From Microbacterium sp. (GTDB taxonomy: Bacteria; Actinomycetota; Actinomycetes; Actinomycetales; Microbacteriaceae), in the NCBI RefSeq assembly GCF_031180975.1, contig NZ_JAPSLI010000009.1, forward strand, positions 62,001 through 126,000: a DNA stretch of 64,000 nt, written 5' to 3'. The position numbers and the translations under genes are program-made. Positions 34,832-43,238 of the stretch are shown piece by piece. Position 1 is the stretch's first letter, and each line of letters starts with the position of its first letter. The notes beneath the pieces are model-generated. The model saw nothing but the letters and a program-made list of their open reading frames with translations. It made no database searches and was not told the origin of the DNA.

Positions 34832-35730
34832 TTGAGGTCCTTCAGCTCCACGCCGGCGACCTCCGCGATGTCGGCGAACGAGGCGTACAGCTCGGCATCC
34901 GGGGCGACGATCTGCTCGAGGCCGGCGAACGAACCCATGGCACCGAGGCGCTCGGCGTTCTCCGGGGTGAACACCTTCGCGATGCCGTCGGCGATCACCG
35001 TGCGGGTCTCCTCGTCGAGCGATTGACGCCCGAGTACCGTGCCCTGCACGGCCATCGAAGGGCTCTCGCCGATGCCTCGCCACTCGCCGTCCTCGAACGG
35101 GAACATCGGGGCGCCGAGCTCGGTGAGCATGATGGCGGTGCAGGCCGCATCCGCCTGTCCCTGCGCGAGTGCGGCGAAGGAGCCCTCGTGGCCGCCGGCG
35201 AAGACCGCCTCGTAGTCCTCGCCCTGCTCGAGGCCAGCCTCGTGCAGCATGTACACCGGCATGAAGTAGCCGGAGCTGGACGCCTGGTCGGCGAAGGCTA
35301 CGGTCTTGCCCTCGAAGTCCTCGAGAGTGCGGATCGGGGAGTCGTTCAGCACGACGCACGTAGAGACCGGCTTGTCGTCGCCGCCGAACGCGACCAGCGG
35401 GTCGACCTCACCGGTGTTGACGGCCAGTGCGGACGGGAAGCCGCTCATGATGCCGATGTCGACATGGTCCGCGCGGATGGCTTCGACGACGCTGAGGTAG
35501 TCGGGCACGTCGGTGACCTCCACCTGGCGGCCGGTGGCCTCTTCGAACAGCTCGGCGAACACCTCGACCGGGTTCTCGGCGGTGGGGTCCTCGCCGACCG
35601 GAAGCGTGGCGATCGTGATCGGGGCGTCGGAGTCGGCGGGAGCCGCCTCGGCGGCGGGGCTCTGGCAGCCGGTGAGGGCGAGGACGGCGACGCCGAGGAC
35701 GCCGACGGCGGGCAGGGTGATGCGGCGCAT
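34828..35730 (-). CDS. phnD: Phosphonate-type ABC substrate-binding lipoprotein PhnD
   Basis: 300 aa. Lipobox LTGC with C22; PhnD/TauT-like binding fold with VGEDPTAENPVEVFAEL, VEAIRADHVDIGIMSGF, VAFADQASSSGYFMP and HEGSFAALAQGQADA. The SSSGY segment is the usual phosphonate/phosphite ligand loop. It begins the phnDCE-phosphatase-tetR operon. No C-P lyase gene is in the window, so the imported compound and its breakdown route are open. Confidence 0.92.
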   Translation of the reverse strand: MRRITLPAVGVLGVAVLALTGCQSPAAEAAPADSDAPITIATLPVGEDPTAENPVEVFAELFEEATGRQVEVTDVPDYLSVVEAIRADHVDIGIMSGFPSALAVNTGEVDPLVAFGGDDKPVSTCVVLNDSPIRTLEDFEGKTVAFADQASSSGYFMPVYMLHEAGLEQGEDYEAVFAGGHEGSFAALAQGQADAACTAIMLTELGAPMFPFEDGEWRGIGESPSMAVQGTVLGRQSLDEETRTVIADGIAKVFTPENAERLGAMGSFAGLEQIVAPDAELYASFADIAEVAGVELKDLK

Positions 35731-35822
35731 GATGACCTTTCGGGGAGGGGGATCCTCGACTTTTCGAGAACACCGGTATTCCAACTGCCGAAGGTGTCCG
35801 GCGATTACGAGACCACCGGACC

Positions 35823-35844
35823 GAAAAGGGAACGCTCGGTGAAC
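35823..35844 (-). promoter_or_regulatory. Possible PHO box upstream of phnD
   Basis: On the minus strand GTTCACCGAGC is followed directly by GTTCCCTTTTC. These are 11-nt direct repeats resembling the actinobacterial PhoP site GTTCAyyyrGC; the first is good, the second poor. It lies about 95 bases before the phnD start, a plausible place for phosphate-starvation control. Confidence 0.4.
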
Positions 35845-35946
35845 GAATGGGCGGCGGGCGAGTGTGCGAATCCGTTTGTTTCGTTGCCTGACGGGAAAGC
35901 GCCTCCCTAGGCTCGCCGGTACCCCTCGATCTCTCTGGAGCCGACG

Positions 35947-38385
35947 ATGTCCCTGGAACTGAACAGACGAACCTTCCTCTCCCTCCTCGGCGCGGGCGCG
36001 CTGCTCGCCGCCGGCGGGCAGACGATCGCGCCCGGCGCATCCGCCTGGGCCGACACCGGCGACCCGCTCGCCGCGCTCATCGCGCGCCGGAAGCTCATGC
36101 TCACCGGCGGCGACAGCGCCGCCTCGATCCCCGAGCTCGCCGGCGCCCTCAAGGCCATGAGCGAAAAGGCCGCCGCGAGCCACCGGGCGATGGTGCTCCC
36201 CGCGGCGGCACCCGGGGTCTGGGCGGATCTGCCGCTCACCGGCGTGAGCAACGCCACGCTGTCCGGCAATCTGGCCCTCACCTTCAACCGGGTGTTCGAC
36301 CTCGCGCTGGCGTACTCGACGAACGGCGCCGCCCAGTATCGCGACAGCGCACTGGCAGCCGACCTCGTCGACGCCCTGCGCTACCTGAGCACCGAGTACC
36401 GGTCGGGGCGCACGCCGGTCGGCAACTGGTGGTTCTGGGAGATCGGCATCCCCCGCAAGGCGGCGGAGACGCTGGTGCTGCTGCACGAGGTCGTGCCCGC
36501 TGACATCCGCACCGCCCTGCTCGCGGCGGCACGCTGGTTCACACCCAACCCGAATTGGCGTGGCCGCGGCACCAGCTTCGCGGAGACCGGCGCGAACCGC
36601 ACCGACAAGGCGCTGTCGTGCGCGCTCCGTGGCATCCTCGACGGCAAGCCGGAAGAGATCGCGCTGGCCCGCGACGCGCTCAGCGACACGGTCCGGGGCG
36701 GGCGGAACAGCGTGTTCGGGTATGTCACCAGCGGCGACGGTTTCTACCGCGACGGGTCGTTCGTGCAGCACAGCTACCTTCCCTACGTCGGGACCTACGG
36801 CGTCGTCACGTTGAGCGGCATCGCCGAGATCCTCGGTCTGCTGGGCGGCAGCCAGTGGGACGTCACCGACCCGAACAAGTCGGTCGTGCTGGATGCCGTC
36901 GAGGCGGCGTTCGCGCCCTTCATCTGGAACGGCCGGATGATGGACACCGTGCGCGGGCGTGCCGTCTCGCGGCAGGCCGCACCGGACTACGTCGACGGCG
37001 CCGGGGCGATCACGGCGATCCTGCTGCTGGCGCCGGGCGCGGGCGAGCCGTACCGCACCCGCTACCTGGCGCTCGTGAAGGGCTGGCTGGACCGCAGCGA
37101 CGTGCGCCTGTATGGACTGCCGAGCCAGACCATCGCCAAGTCCCTGCTGGTGACGACCGCGCTTGCCGACGACTCCGTCGAACCCGCACCCGCGCCCGTG
37201 TTCACGAAGGCGTTCGGCGACCAGGACCGGCTGGTGCATCACCGCCCCACGTTCAGCGCGGTCGTGAACATCTCCTCGAAGCGGATCGGCCGCTACGAGT
37301 GGGGAAACTTCGAGAACAACCTGGGCTGGTATCAGGGCGACGGGCTCACGTTCTTCTACACGCCCACCGACCCGGGGCAGTACAGCGACGACTTCTGGCC
37401 GACGGTCGACCCGTACCGTCTGGCCGGCACCACGGTCACCGCGCAACCGCGGCAGAGCGGAGCGGCCAACGGCACCGGCATCCCGCGCGCGTTCCAGGCG
37501 TTCGCGGGCGGTCTGGACCTGGACGGCCGCTGGGGCATCCAGGGCATGGACCACCTGAACTTCGACAAGGGGCTGAGCGCCCGCAAGTCGTGGTTCTTCC
37601 TCGACGACCGGGTGGTGTGCCTCGGCTCGGCGATCGCCTCGACCTCGGGCCAAGAGGTCTTCACCACCGTCGAGAACCGCTCCTTCGCGCCGGATGCCGT
37701 GCCGGAGCTGCGCACCGACAGCAAGCCGCGGGTCCTCACCTCGACGGATGCCGCCGTTTCGGTCACGCGGAATGTGCACATCGCCGGACACGGCGGGTAC
37801 GTGTTCCTCAGCGGGGATGGCGTCAGCGGAGGCATCGACGTGCAGGTGGTGCGCCGCACCGGCGACTGGCGGACCATCAACTCCGGTGCCGACACCGGCG
37901 GCGACGACGTGCCGCGCAGCCGCGACTATGTGACGATCACGCACCGCCACGGCGTCGACCCGCAGGGCGGCGGCTACGCGTACGAGGTGATGCCCGGGGT
38001 GGGCCACGAGGCGACACTCGCCGAGTCGGACGCTCCCACGGTCACCGTGGTCGCCAACAACGCGGCTATCCAGATGATCCGCGAGAGCACGCAGCGGCTG
38101 ACGCTCGCGAACGTGTTCCAGGCGATTCCGGCCGGCGCCGACCACGGCATCCAGGCGAGCGGGCCCTGCTCTCTGGCCATCCGGCAGGACGGCCCGCGCA
38201 TCACCGTCGCGCTGTCCGATCCGAGCCGCACGCAGGGCGTCGCGCAGGTGACGCTCGGCAAGCTCGCCGCCAAGACCGTGATCGAGGCGGACGAGGGCGT
38301 GACGGTGGTGTCGACGTCACCTCTCACGCTGTCGTTCGCGCTGGATGGTCACGGGCACTCGAAGCGGATCGTGCTCACGCGCTGA
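35947..38385 (+). CDS. Polysaccharide lyase family 8 (hyaluronate/chondroitin/xanthan lyase type), Tat-exported
   Basis: 812 aa. Twin-arginine signal NRRTFLSLLGAGALLAAG (6-23). The N-terminal alpha/alpha toroid carries the PL8 active site: aromatic patch NWWFWEIGIPR (160-170), N217 in TGANRTDK, H275 in DGSFVQHSYLPY and Y284 in VGTYGV. The C-terminal beta-sandwich domains include GRYEWGNFENNLGWYQGDG, WPTVDPYRLAGTTV and WFFLDDRVVCLGSAI. PL8 enzymes cleave uronic-acid polysaccharides by beta-elimination. No uronate pathway genes are adjacent, so the substrate class stays open. Confidence 0.93.
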   Translation: MSLELNRRTFLSLLGAGALLAAGGQTIAPGASAWADTGDPLAALIARRKLMLTGGDSAASIPELAGALKAMSEKAAASHRAMVLPAAAPGVWADLPLTGVSNATLSGNLALTFNRVFDLALAYSTNGAAQYRDSALAADLVDALRYLSTEYRSGRTPVGNWWFWEIGIPRKAAETLVLLHEVVPADIRTALLAAARWFTPNPNWRGRGTSFAETGANRTDKALSCALRGILDGKPEEIALARDALSDTVRGGRNSVFGYVTSGDGFYRDGSFVQHSYLPYVGTYGVVTLSGIAEILGLLGGSQWDVTDPNKSVVLDAVEAAFAPFIWNGRMMDTVRGRAVSRQAAPDYVDGAGAITAILLLAPGAGEPYRTRYLALVKGWLDRSDVRLYGLPSQTIAKSLLVTTALADDSVEPAPAPVFTKAFGDQDRLVHHRPTFSAVVNISSKRIGRYEWGNFENNLGWYQGDGLTFFYTPTDPGQYSDDFWPTVDPYRLAGTTVTAQPRQSGAANGTGIPRAFQAFAGGLDLDGRWGIQGMDHLNFDKGLSARKSWFFLDDRVVCLGSAIASTSGQEVFTTVENRSFAPDAVPELRTDSKPRVLTSTDAAVSVTRNVHIAGHGGYVFLSGDGVSGGIDVQVVRRTGDWRTINSGADTGGDDVPRSRDYVTITHRHGVDPQGGGYAYEVMPGVGHEATLAESDAPTVTVVANNAAIQMIRESTQRLTLANVFQAIPAGADHGIQASGPCSLAIRQDGPRITVALSDPSRTQGVAQVTLGKLAAKTVIEADEGVTVVSTSPLTLSFALDGHGHSKRIVLTR

Positions 38386-38413
38386 GTTCGCGCTGAGTTC
38401 GCGCTGAGTTCGC
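38381..38413 (+). repeat. Three tandem 11-bp repeats at the lyase stop codon
   Basis: GCTGAGTTCGC three times in a row; the first copy contains the lyase TGA stop. Confidence 0.75.
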
Positions 38414-38427
38414 GGGCCTGGCGGGCT

Positions 38428-38486
38428 CGACACCCCGCCTTGCCGTCGACACCCCGTCTTGCGGACGTCTGCAGGGCGGGGTGTCG
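38428..38486. repeat. Inverted repeat, dispersed family IV
   Basis: CGACACCCCGCCTTGC (38428-38443) pairs with GCAGGGCGGGGTGTCG (38471-38486), 15 of 16 bases. Partial copies (CGACACCCCGTCTTGC, GGGGTGTC) lie inside and just after. It probably folds and terminates lyase transcripts. Confidence 0.6.
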
Positions 38487-38586
38487 CCGCGAAACCGGGG
38501 TGTCAGCGCACGGCATCCCCCTGGACACACGCTGAACAAGCGTTTAAGGCGCTGGGTACGGATCCCCAGGACGGAAGGAGCCACCC

Positions 38587-39534
38587 ATGACCGCGGCCAT
38601 CGAGATCACCGGGCTGCACAAACGCTACGGACGCCGGGTCGCCGTGCACCGACTCGATCTCACGGTTCGCCCTGGCGCGGTGTTCGGGCTGATCGGCGCG
38701 AACGGCGCCGGAAAGACGACCACCCTGCGCACGCTGGTCGACATCATCCGTCCGACGTCCGGACGGGTGCACGTGCTCGGTGCGGACCCGCGTCACGCCG
38801 GACCCGCGCTGCGCCGGCGCATCGGGTACGTGCCGGGCGAGCTGCGACTGGAGGGCCGCGCGACCGGCATCCGCCTGCTGTCGTTCTACGCCGGGGTGTC
38901 CGGCGAGCGCGGCGCGGGCAGCGGCACGCTGCACACCGCCCGCGAGCTCGCCGACCGACTCGGCGTGGACCTCGGCCGACCGGTGCGCAGCCTGTCCAAG
39001 GGCAACAAGCAGAAGATCGGTCTGATCCAGGCGTTCATGCACCGCCCGGAGCTGCTCATCCTCGACGAGCCGACCAGCGGACTCGACCCGCTCGTGCAAC
39101 GGGAGTTCCTCGCGCTGGTGCGCGAGGCCAGGGACGCCGGGCAGACCGTGCTGCTCAGCTCGCACGTACTCAGCGAGATCCAGCAGTCCGCCGACGAGGT
39201 CGCCGTGCTGGCATCCGGCCGGGTCGTCGCCGAGGGTGACGTCGCGTCGCTGCGGCTCGGGTCGATCCGGCGGGTGCGGGTGCGGCTGGCGGGGGCGGAT
39301 GCCGGCGCCGCGCGCGACAGATTCACGCGGGTGCCCGGTGTGGAGGCGCTCGACGTCACCCCGCGCGACGGCGCCGCGCTGCTGGCCGCGACGATCGAGG
39401 GCGACATCGACCCGTTCGTGAAGGCCATCGCCGAGTACAAGGTTCACGACCTGGTCGTCGAGGAGCCGGACCTCGAGGAGAGCGTGCTGCGCCTGTACGG
39501 GCAGGACGCGCGAGATGAAGGAGACGCACGATGA
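38587..39534 (+). CDS. ABC transporter ATPase (exporter)
   Basis: 315 aa. Walker A GANGAGKTTT, signature LSKGNKQKIGLI, Walker B LLILDEPTSGLDPLVQ and switch SSHVLSEIQQSADE. The Lys-rich signature and GYVPGELRLEGRATG resemble ATPases of ABC-2 multidrug or bacteriocin exporters. A C-terminal extension (residues 230-315) precedes the overlap with the permease. AAGGAG lies upstream. Its membrane partner follows by ATGA overlap. Confidence 0.92.
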   Translation: MTAAIEITGLHKRYGRRVAVHRLDLTVRPGAVFGLIGANGAGKTTTLRTLVDIIRPTSGRVHVLGADPRHAGPALRRRIGYVPGELRLEGRATGIRLLSFYAGVSGERGAGSGTLHTARELADRLGVDLGRPVRSLSKGNKQKIGLIQAFMHRPELLILDEPTSGLDPLVQREFLALVREARDAGQTVLLSSHVLSEIQQSADEVAVLASGRVVAEGDVASLRLGSIRRVRVRLAGADAGAARDRFTRVPGVEALDVTPRDGAALLAATIEGDIDPFVKAIAEYKVHDLVVEEPDLEESVLRLYGQDARDEGDAR

Positions 39535-40325
39535 TCGGGCCCGTGTTCCGCCGCAGCATCCGAGACTCGTGGCGCAGCCTCGTCGGCTGGACCGTCGGCA
39601 TCGCCGCGGTGCTGTTCCTGTACCTGCCGCTGTACCCGAGCTTCGGAGCGAACGGCCAGCTCGAGGGCATCATCGACGCTTTGCCTTCCGAGCTCGTCGA
39701 CACTCTCGGGTACGACCAGATCGCGACCGGCGCGGGGTACGCGCAGAGCACGTTCTACGGGCTGATGGGCTTCCTGCTGCTCACGATCGCCGCGGTGCTG
39801 TGGAGCTCGGCGGCGATCGCCGGCGCCGAGGAGTCCGGACGCCTGGAACTCGACCTCGCGCACGGCATCGGCCGGGTCCGGTACGCGCTGGAGTCGGCGC
39901 TCTCGGTGCTGGTGCGCCTGGCCTGGCTCGGCGCCTTCGCGGGTGGGGTCGTGTGGGCCCTGAACGAGCCGGCCGAGCTCGGCATCCACCCGCCGCACAT
40001 CGTCGGCGCATCTCTGGCGCTCGTCGGGCTCGCCTTTCTCAGCGCGGCCGCCGGTCTGCTGGCCGGCGCACTGTCGGGACGCAAGGCATGGGCGACCGGC
40101 GTGGCAGCCGGCGTCGCGGTGCTCGGCTACGTCTTCCAGGCCGTCGCACGGCAGTCCCAGGACGTCGAGTGGCTGAACGCGCTTTCGCCGTACGCCTGGG
40201 TCTACCACCAGCCGCCGCTGAAGGAGGGGGCCGATGCCGGCGGTCTGCTGCTCGTGTGGGGCATCGGGCTCGCGCTCACCGCCGGGTCCGCGCTGGCGCT
40301 GACGCGTCGGGACATCCGAGGATGA
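39531..40325 (+). CDS. ABC-2 type exporter membrane subunit
   Basis: 264 aa with six predicted helices (about 18-40, 70-90, 117-138, 150-178, 185-205 and 238-256). It has the layout of ABC-2 permeases, including IAGAEESGRLELDLAHGIGR after helix 2, typical of this subgroup. It works with the preceding ATPase; the exported molecule is unknown. A DUF5107 gene starts five bases downstream. Confidence 0.88.
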   Translation: MIGPVFRRSIRDSWRSLVGWTVGIAAVLFLYLPLYPSFGANGQLEGIIDALPSELVDTLGYDQIATGAGYAQSTFYGLMGFLLLTIAAVLWSSAAIAGAEESGRLELDLAHGIGRVRYALESALSVLVRLAWLGAFAGGVVWALNEPAELGIHPPHIVGASLALVGLAFLSAAAGLLAGALSGRKAWATGVAAGVAVLGYVFQAVARQSQDVEWLNALSPYAWVYHQPPLKEGADAGGLLLVWGIGLALTAGSALALTRRDIRG

Positions 40326-40329
40326 GAGG

Positions 40330-42243
40330 ATGACGGCCACTCTGACGCTCGGCACGACCACCCTTCCCACCGCGCCCGTCGGGCCGCTCAACCCGCTCCC
40401 GGCCGTCGCGAGCATGCCGCAGGCGCCGTACCGGGCGTCGACCACCGGGCTGCCCGACGACATCGCCGCGAACCTGCGCTACGGGCAGGTGACATCCATC
40501 CATCCCTACCTGCTGCAGGACGGATACGAACGGTCGCGCCACCCGGCGCCCCTGCGGGTGGCGGTGCTCGAGAACGACCAGTTGCGCGCGGAATTCGCGC
40601 TCGACCTCGGCGGGCGGCTGGTGCGTCTGTTCGACAGATCGGCGGGCCGCGACCTGGTGTACCGCAACGCCGTGCTCCAGCCGGCGAACCTGGCGCTGCG
40701 CAACGCCTGGTTCTCGGGAGGCGTCGAGTGGAACATCGGCATGCGCGGGCACTGGCCGCTCACCTGCGAGCCGCTGTATGCCGCGGCGCTCACCGCCGCG
40801 GACGGGGAGCCGGTGCTCCGGATGTGGGAGTACGAGCGCAAGCGCGGCCTGATCGTGCAGCTCGACGCGACGCTCGGCTCCCGCTCACCGGCCCTGCATG
40901 TGCGAGTGCGAGTGCGCAACCCGCACGAGAGCGAGACCGGCATGTACTGGTGGACGAACATCGCGATCGCCCAGCACGCGGGCAGCCGGGTGTTCGCGCC
41001 GGCGACGCACGCCTATCGCACCGGCTACGACGGCGCCCTGCGGCGGGCGGACCTGTCGGCCGAAGACGCGTCGCGTCCGGCATCCGCTCCTGCCGCGGCC
41101 GACCACTTCTTCGACCTGCCCGACGAGGGGATGCCCTGGATCGCCGCACTCGACGGCGACGGTGCCGGCCTCGCGCACGTGTCGACGCCGCCGCTGACCG
41201 GCCGCAAGCTGTTCGTCTGGGGCGACACCACCGGCGGGCGGCACTGGTGCGAGTGGCTGGGTGGGGCGACGGGGTCGTACTTCGAGATCCAGGCCGGATT
41301 CACCACCACACAGTACGAGCACCTCCCGATGCCGGGCGGTGCGACCTGGGAGTGGCACGAGACGTTCCTTCCGCTGCGCGTGGACGACCCGCAGCGGAAC
41401 GCGGAGTGGGCCGACGCGACCGCCGCGGTGGGCGCCGCGGTGCGGAGCGCCGTCGGCGACGCTGGTGGAACGGATGCCGGACGGCTGGCGGCCGTGCAGG
41501 ACGCCGCTCCGGAGCGGATGCTGTCGACCGGGTCTGCGTGGGGGGCTCTGGAGGCCGAACTGGCCCGGCGGTACGGCGCTGCGTTCGCGTCGCTGCCCGG
41601 GGTCCGGTTCGAACGGGATGCCGGTCGCGGCAACGAGTACTGGGCGGCCCTGCTCGACCGGCGGGAACCGACGGATGCCGGTGACGCGGCGCCCGCGTCG
41701 TACGTCGAGGGCGAGCGGTGGGACCGTCTGCTCGCCGAGGTGCCGGCGACCTGGTTGACGCACTACCACCGGGGGGTGATGGCGCACGCCTCCGGGTCGC
41801 TGGAGCGGGCGGTGGCGCACTACCGCGCGTCGCTGAGACAACGCCGGACGGCGTGGGCGCTGCGCGGTCTCGGCCTGGCGCTCACCGCGCAGGGCGACGC
41901 CGACCAGGGCATCGCCGCACTCGTCGACGCACACGCCATCGCTCCGGAGTGCGCGCCGCTGGCCCGGGAACTGGGCGAGGCGCTGCTCGCGGAGGGCCGC
42001 GCCGAGGACACGCTCGCGTTCCTGGCATCCTTGCCCGCCGATATGCGCCGGCTGGGGCGGTTCCGCCTGCTCGACCTGCGGGCCTCGCTCTCCGCCGGTG
42101 ATCGGGCGCGCGCCCAGCGCCTGCTCGAGGAGGGCGTGGAGGTCCCGGACATCCGCGAGGGCGAGCTCAGCATGTCGGAACTGTGGCGCCAGGCGTTCCC
42201 CGAGCGCGCGGTGCCCGCGAGGTACGACTTCACGATGAAATGA
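40330..42243 (+). CDS. DUF5107 and TPR domain protein
   Basis: 637 aa, cytoplasmic. The N-terminal about 350 residues form a galactose-mutarotase-like DUF5107 domain (VLENDQLRAEFALDLGGRLVRLFDR, GGVEWNIGMRGHWPL, YWWTNIAIAQH, LFVWGDTTGGRHWCEWL). The C-terminal part from about 470 contains TPR-like helices (THYHRGVMAHASGSLERAVAHY and following repeats). Such proteins are thought to bind or epimerise sugars; relatives occur in carbohydrate loci. It lies four bases after the exporter gene, which may be coincidental operon membership. Confidence 0.85.
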   Translation: MTATLTLGTTTLPTAPVGPLNPLPAVASMPQAPYRASTTGLPDDIAANLRYGQVTSIHPYLLQDGYERSRHPAPLRVAVLENDQLRAEFALDLGGRLVRLFDRSAGRDLVYRNAVLQPANLALRNAWFSGGVEWNIGMRGHWPLTCEPLYAAALTAADGEPVLRMWEYERKRGLIVQLDATLGSRSPALHVRVRVRNPHESETGMYWWTNIAIAQHAGSRVFAPATHAYRTGYDGALRRADLSAEDASRPASAPAAADHFFDLPDEGMPWIAALDGDGAGLAHVSTPPLTGRKLFVWGDTTGGRHWCEWLGGATGSYFEIQAGFTTTQYEHLPMPGGATWEWHETFLPLRVDDPQRNAEWADATAAVGAAVRSAVGDAGGTDAGRLAAVQDAAPERMLSTGSAWGALEAELARRYGAAFASLPGVRFERDAGRGNEYWAALLDRREPTDAGDAAPASYVEGERWDRLLAEVPATWLTHYHRGVMAHASGSLERAVAHYRASLRQRRTAWALRGLGLALTAQGDADQGIAALVDAHAIAPECAPLARELGEALLAEGRAEDTLAFLASLPADMRRLGRFRLLDLRASLSAGDRARAQRLLEEGVEVPDIREGELSMSELWRQAFPERAVPARYDFTMK

Positions 42244-42272
42244 GGGCCGCGGGGCGGTGGCCGCCGGGGGGT

Positions 42273-42334
42273 CGCGCAGGTCGCGACGGATGCCGCTCTG
42301 CGAGGCGGACAGCGGCAGAATGTGCGACCAGAGC
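42273..42334 (+). repeat. Dispersed repeat family II, short copy D
   Basis: CGCAGGTCGCGACGGATGCCGC-type start (42275 on) and CGGCAGAATGTGCGACCAGAGC-type end resemble the 61-bp core at 45353-45413. Confidence 0.55.
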
Positions 42335-42375
42335 ACGCGCCGCCGCTCGCGGCGCGGGCCCGATCGCTGAGAGGC

Positions 42376-42396
42376 TTGACTCTGACACGGTGTCAG
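42376..42396 (+). promoter_or_regulatory. MerR-type promoter/operator
   Basis: -35 TTGACT (42376-42381) is followed immediately by CTGACACGGTGTCAG (42382-42396), 7-bp inverted arms around one base. This is the usual layout of an autoregulated actinobacterial MerR promoter; the -10 is weak. Confidence 0.6.
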
Positions 42397-42412
42397 GCGG
42401 GAGAACGGTTGC

Positions 42413-42844
42413 ATGTTGTCCATCGGAGCGTTCGCGCAGATCGGCCAGGTGACCCACCGCATGCTGAGGCACTGGGACACCGCCGGGCTGCTCGTGCCCG
42501 CCCACGTGGACGAGTTCAACGGTTACCGCTCCTACGACCCGTCACAGCTCGAACGGCTGCACCGGATCGTGGCGCTGCGCCAGCTCGGGTTCGGGCTGGA
42601 CGACATCGCCGCGATGCTCGATGACGGGATCGACCATGAGCGGCTTACCACGCTGCTGCGGGAACGTCGCGCCGAGGTCGAGCGCGAACAGCGGATCGCA
42701 ACGGCCCGGCTCGTCGACGTGGAACGGCGACTCCACCCATCCAGAAGGAGAACCACATGTCCCGTATCGAGATCGTCGAGAAGCCGCTGCCCGCCGTGCG
42801 GCTGGCGGCGCGCACCGCGATCGCCGCCGAGCAGGCCGAGATGA
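42413..42844 (+). CDS. MerR-family regulator, DNA-binding part (frame broken before effector domain)
   Basis: The first about 110 residues are a normal MerR regulator: MLSIGAFAQIGQVTHRMLRHWDTAGLL HTH, NGYRSYDPSQLERLHRIVALRQLGFGLDDIAAML and a helical RRAEVEREQRIATARLVDVERRL linker. After L at about 42733 the frame reads low-complexity Arg/Pro/Ser text to a stop at 42844. The expected continuation (IQKENHMSRIEI) is present in another frame from 42739. One missing base, or two extra, near 42734-42739 would explain this. The true functional end is thus about 42735. Confidence 0.75.
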   Translation: MLSIGAFAQIGQVTHRMLRHWDTAGLLVPAHVDEFNGYRSYDPSQLERLHRIVALRQLGFGLDDIAAMLDDGIDHERLTTLLRERRAEVEREQRIATARLVDVERRLHPSRRRTTCPVSRSSRSRCPPCGWRRAPRSPPSRPR

Positions 42845-43215
42845 GCACGATCGTCGGTCCGGCCTTCGACGCCGTCGCCGACGCGCTGAACTCGGTGAAC
42901 GCCTCGCTCGCCAGGCCCATCGCCCAGTACTCGTCTGCAGAGGACGGCATGCAGGTCACTGTCGGGTACGAGTACTCCGGCCCTGCCATCGACGGAGTCG
43001 AGATCATCGAACTGCCCGCCGTGGGCACCGCCGTCTGCGGAGTGCACCTCGGTGCGATGGACGGCATCCAGAACAGTTGGATGGCTCTGCACGAGGAGAT
43101 CATCGCGCGGGGCTTCCTGCCGTCCGGGCCGTGCCGGGAGCTGTACGTGCGCGCCGAGTCCGACGACCAGGCCGACTGGGTGACCGAACTGCAGCAGCCC
43201 GTCACGCGGAGCTGA
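42757..43215 (+). CDS. GyrI-like effector-binding domain (second half of a split MerR regulator)
   Basis: 152 aa. SRIEIVEKPLPAVRLAARTA, VTVGYEYSGP, VEIIELPAVGTAVCGVHLGAMDGIQNSWMAL and RELYVRAESDDQADWVTELQQPV match GyrI-like/AraC effector domains that follow MerR HTH domains in one chain. Here it is in a different frame from the HTH part. AGAAGGAG stands seven bases before the ATG, so it could be translated on its own by coupling. It could be a drug- or ligand-binding protein, or half of a pseudogene. Confidence 0.75.
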   Translation: MSRIEIVEKPLPAVRLAARTAIAAEQAEMSTIVGPAFDAVADALNSVNASLARPIAQYSSAEDGMQVTVGYEYSGPAIDGVEIIELPAVGTAVCGVHLGAMDGIQNSWMALHEEIIARGFLPSGPCRELYVRAESDDQADWVTELQQPVTRS

Positions 43216-43238
43216 TCGCCTGGCTCGGTGCGTGCACA

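Noticed and set aside
31791..35730. Complete C-P lyase phosphonate pathway
   Set aside because: Only the importer genes are present; no phnG-M or phosphonatase genes were found around them.
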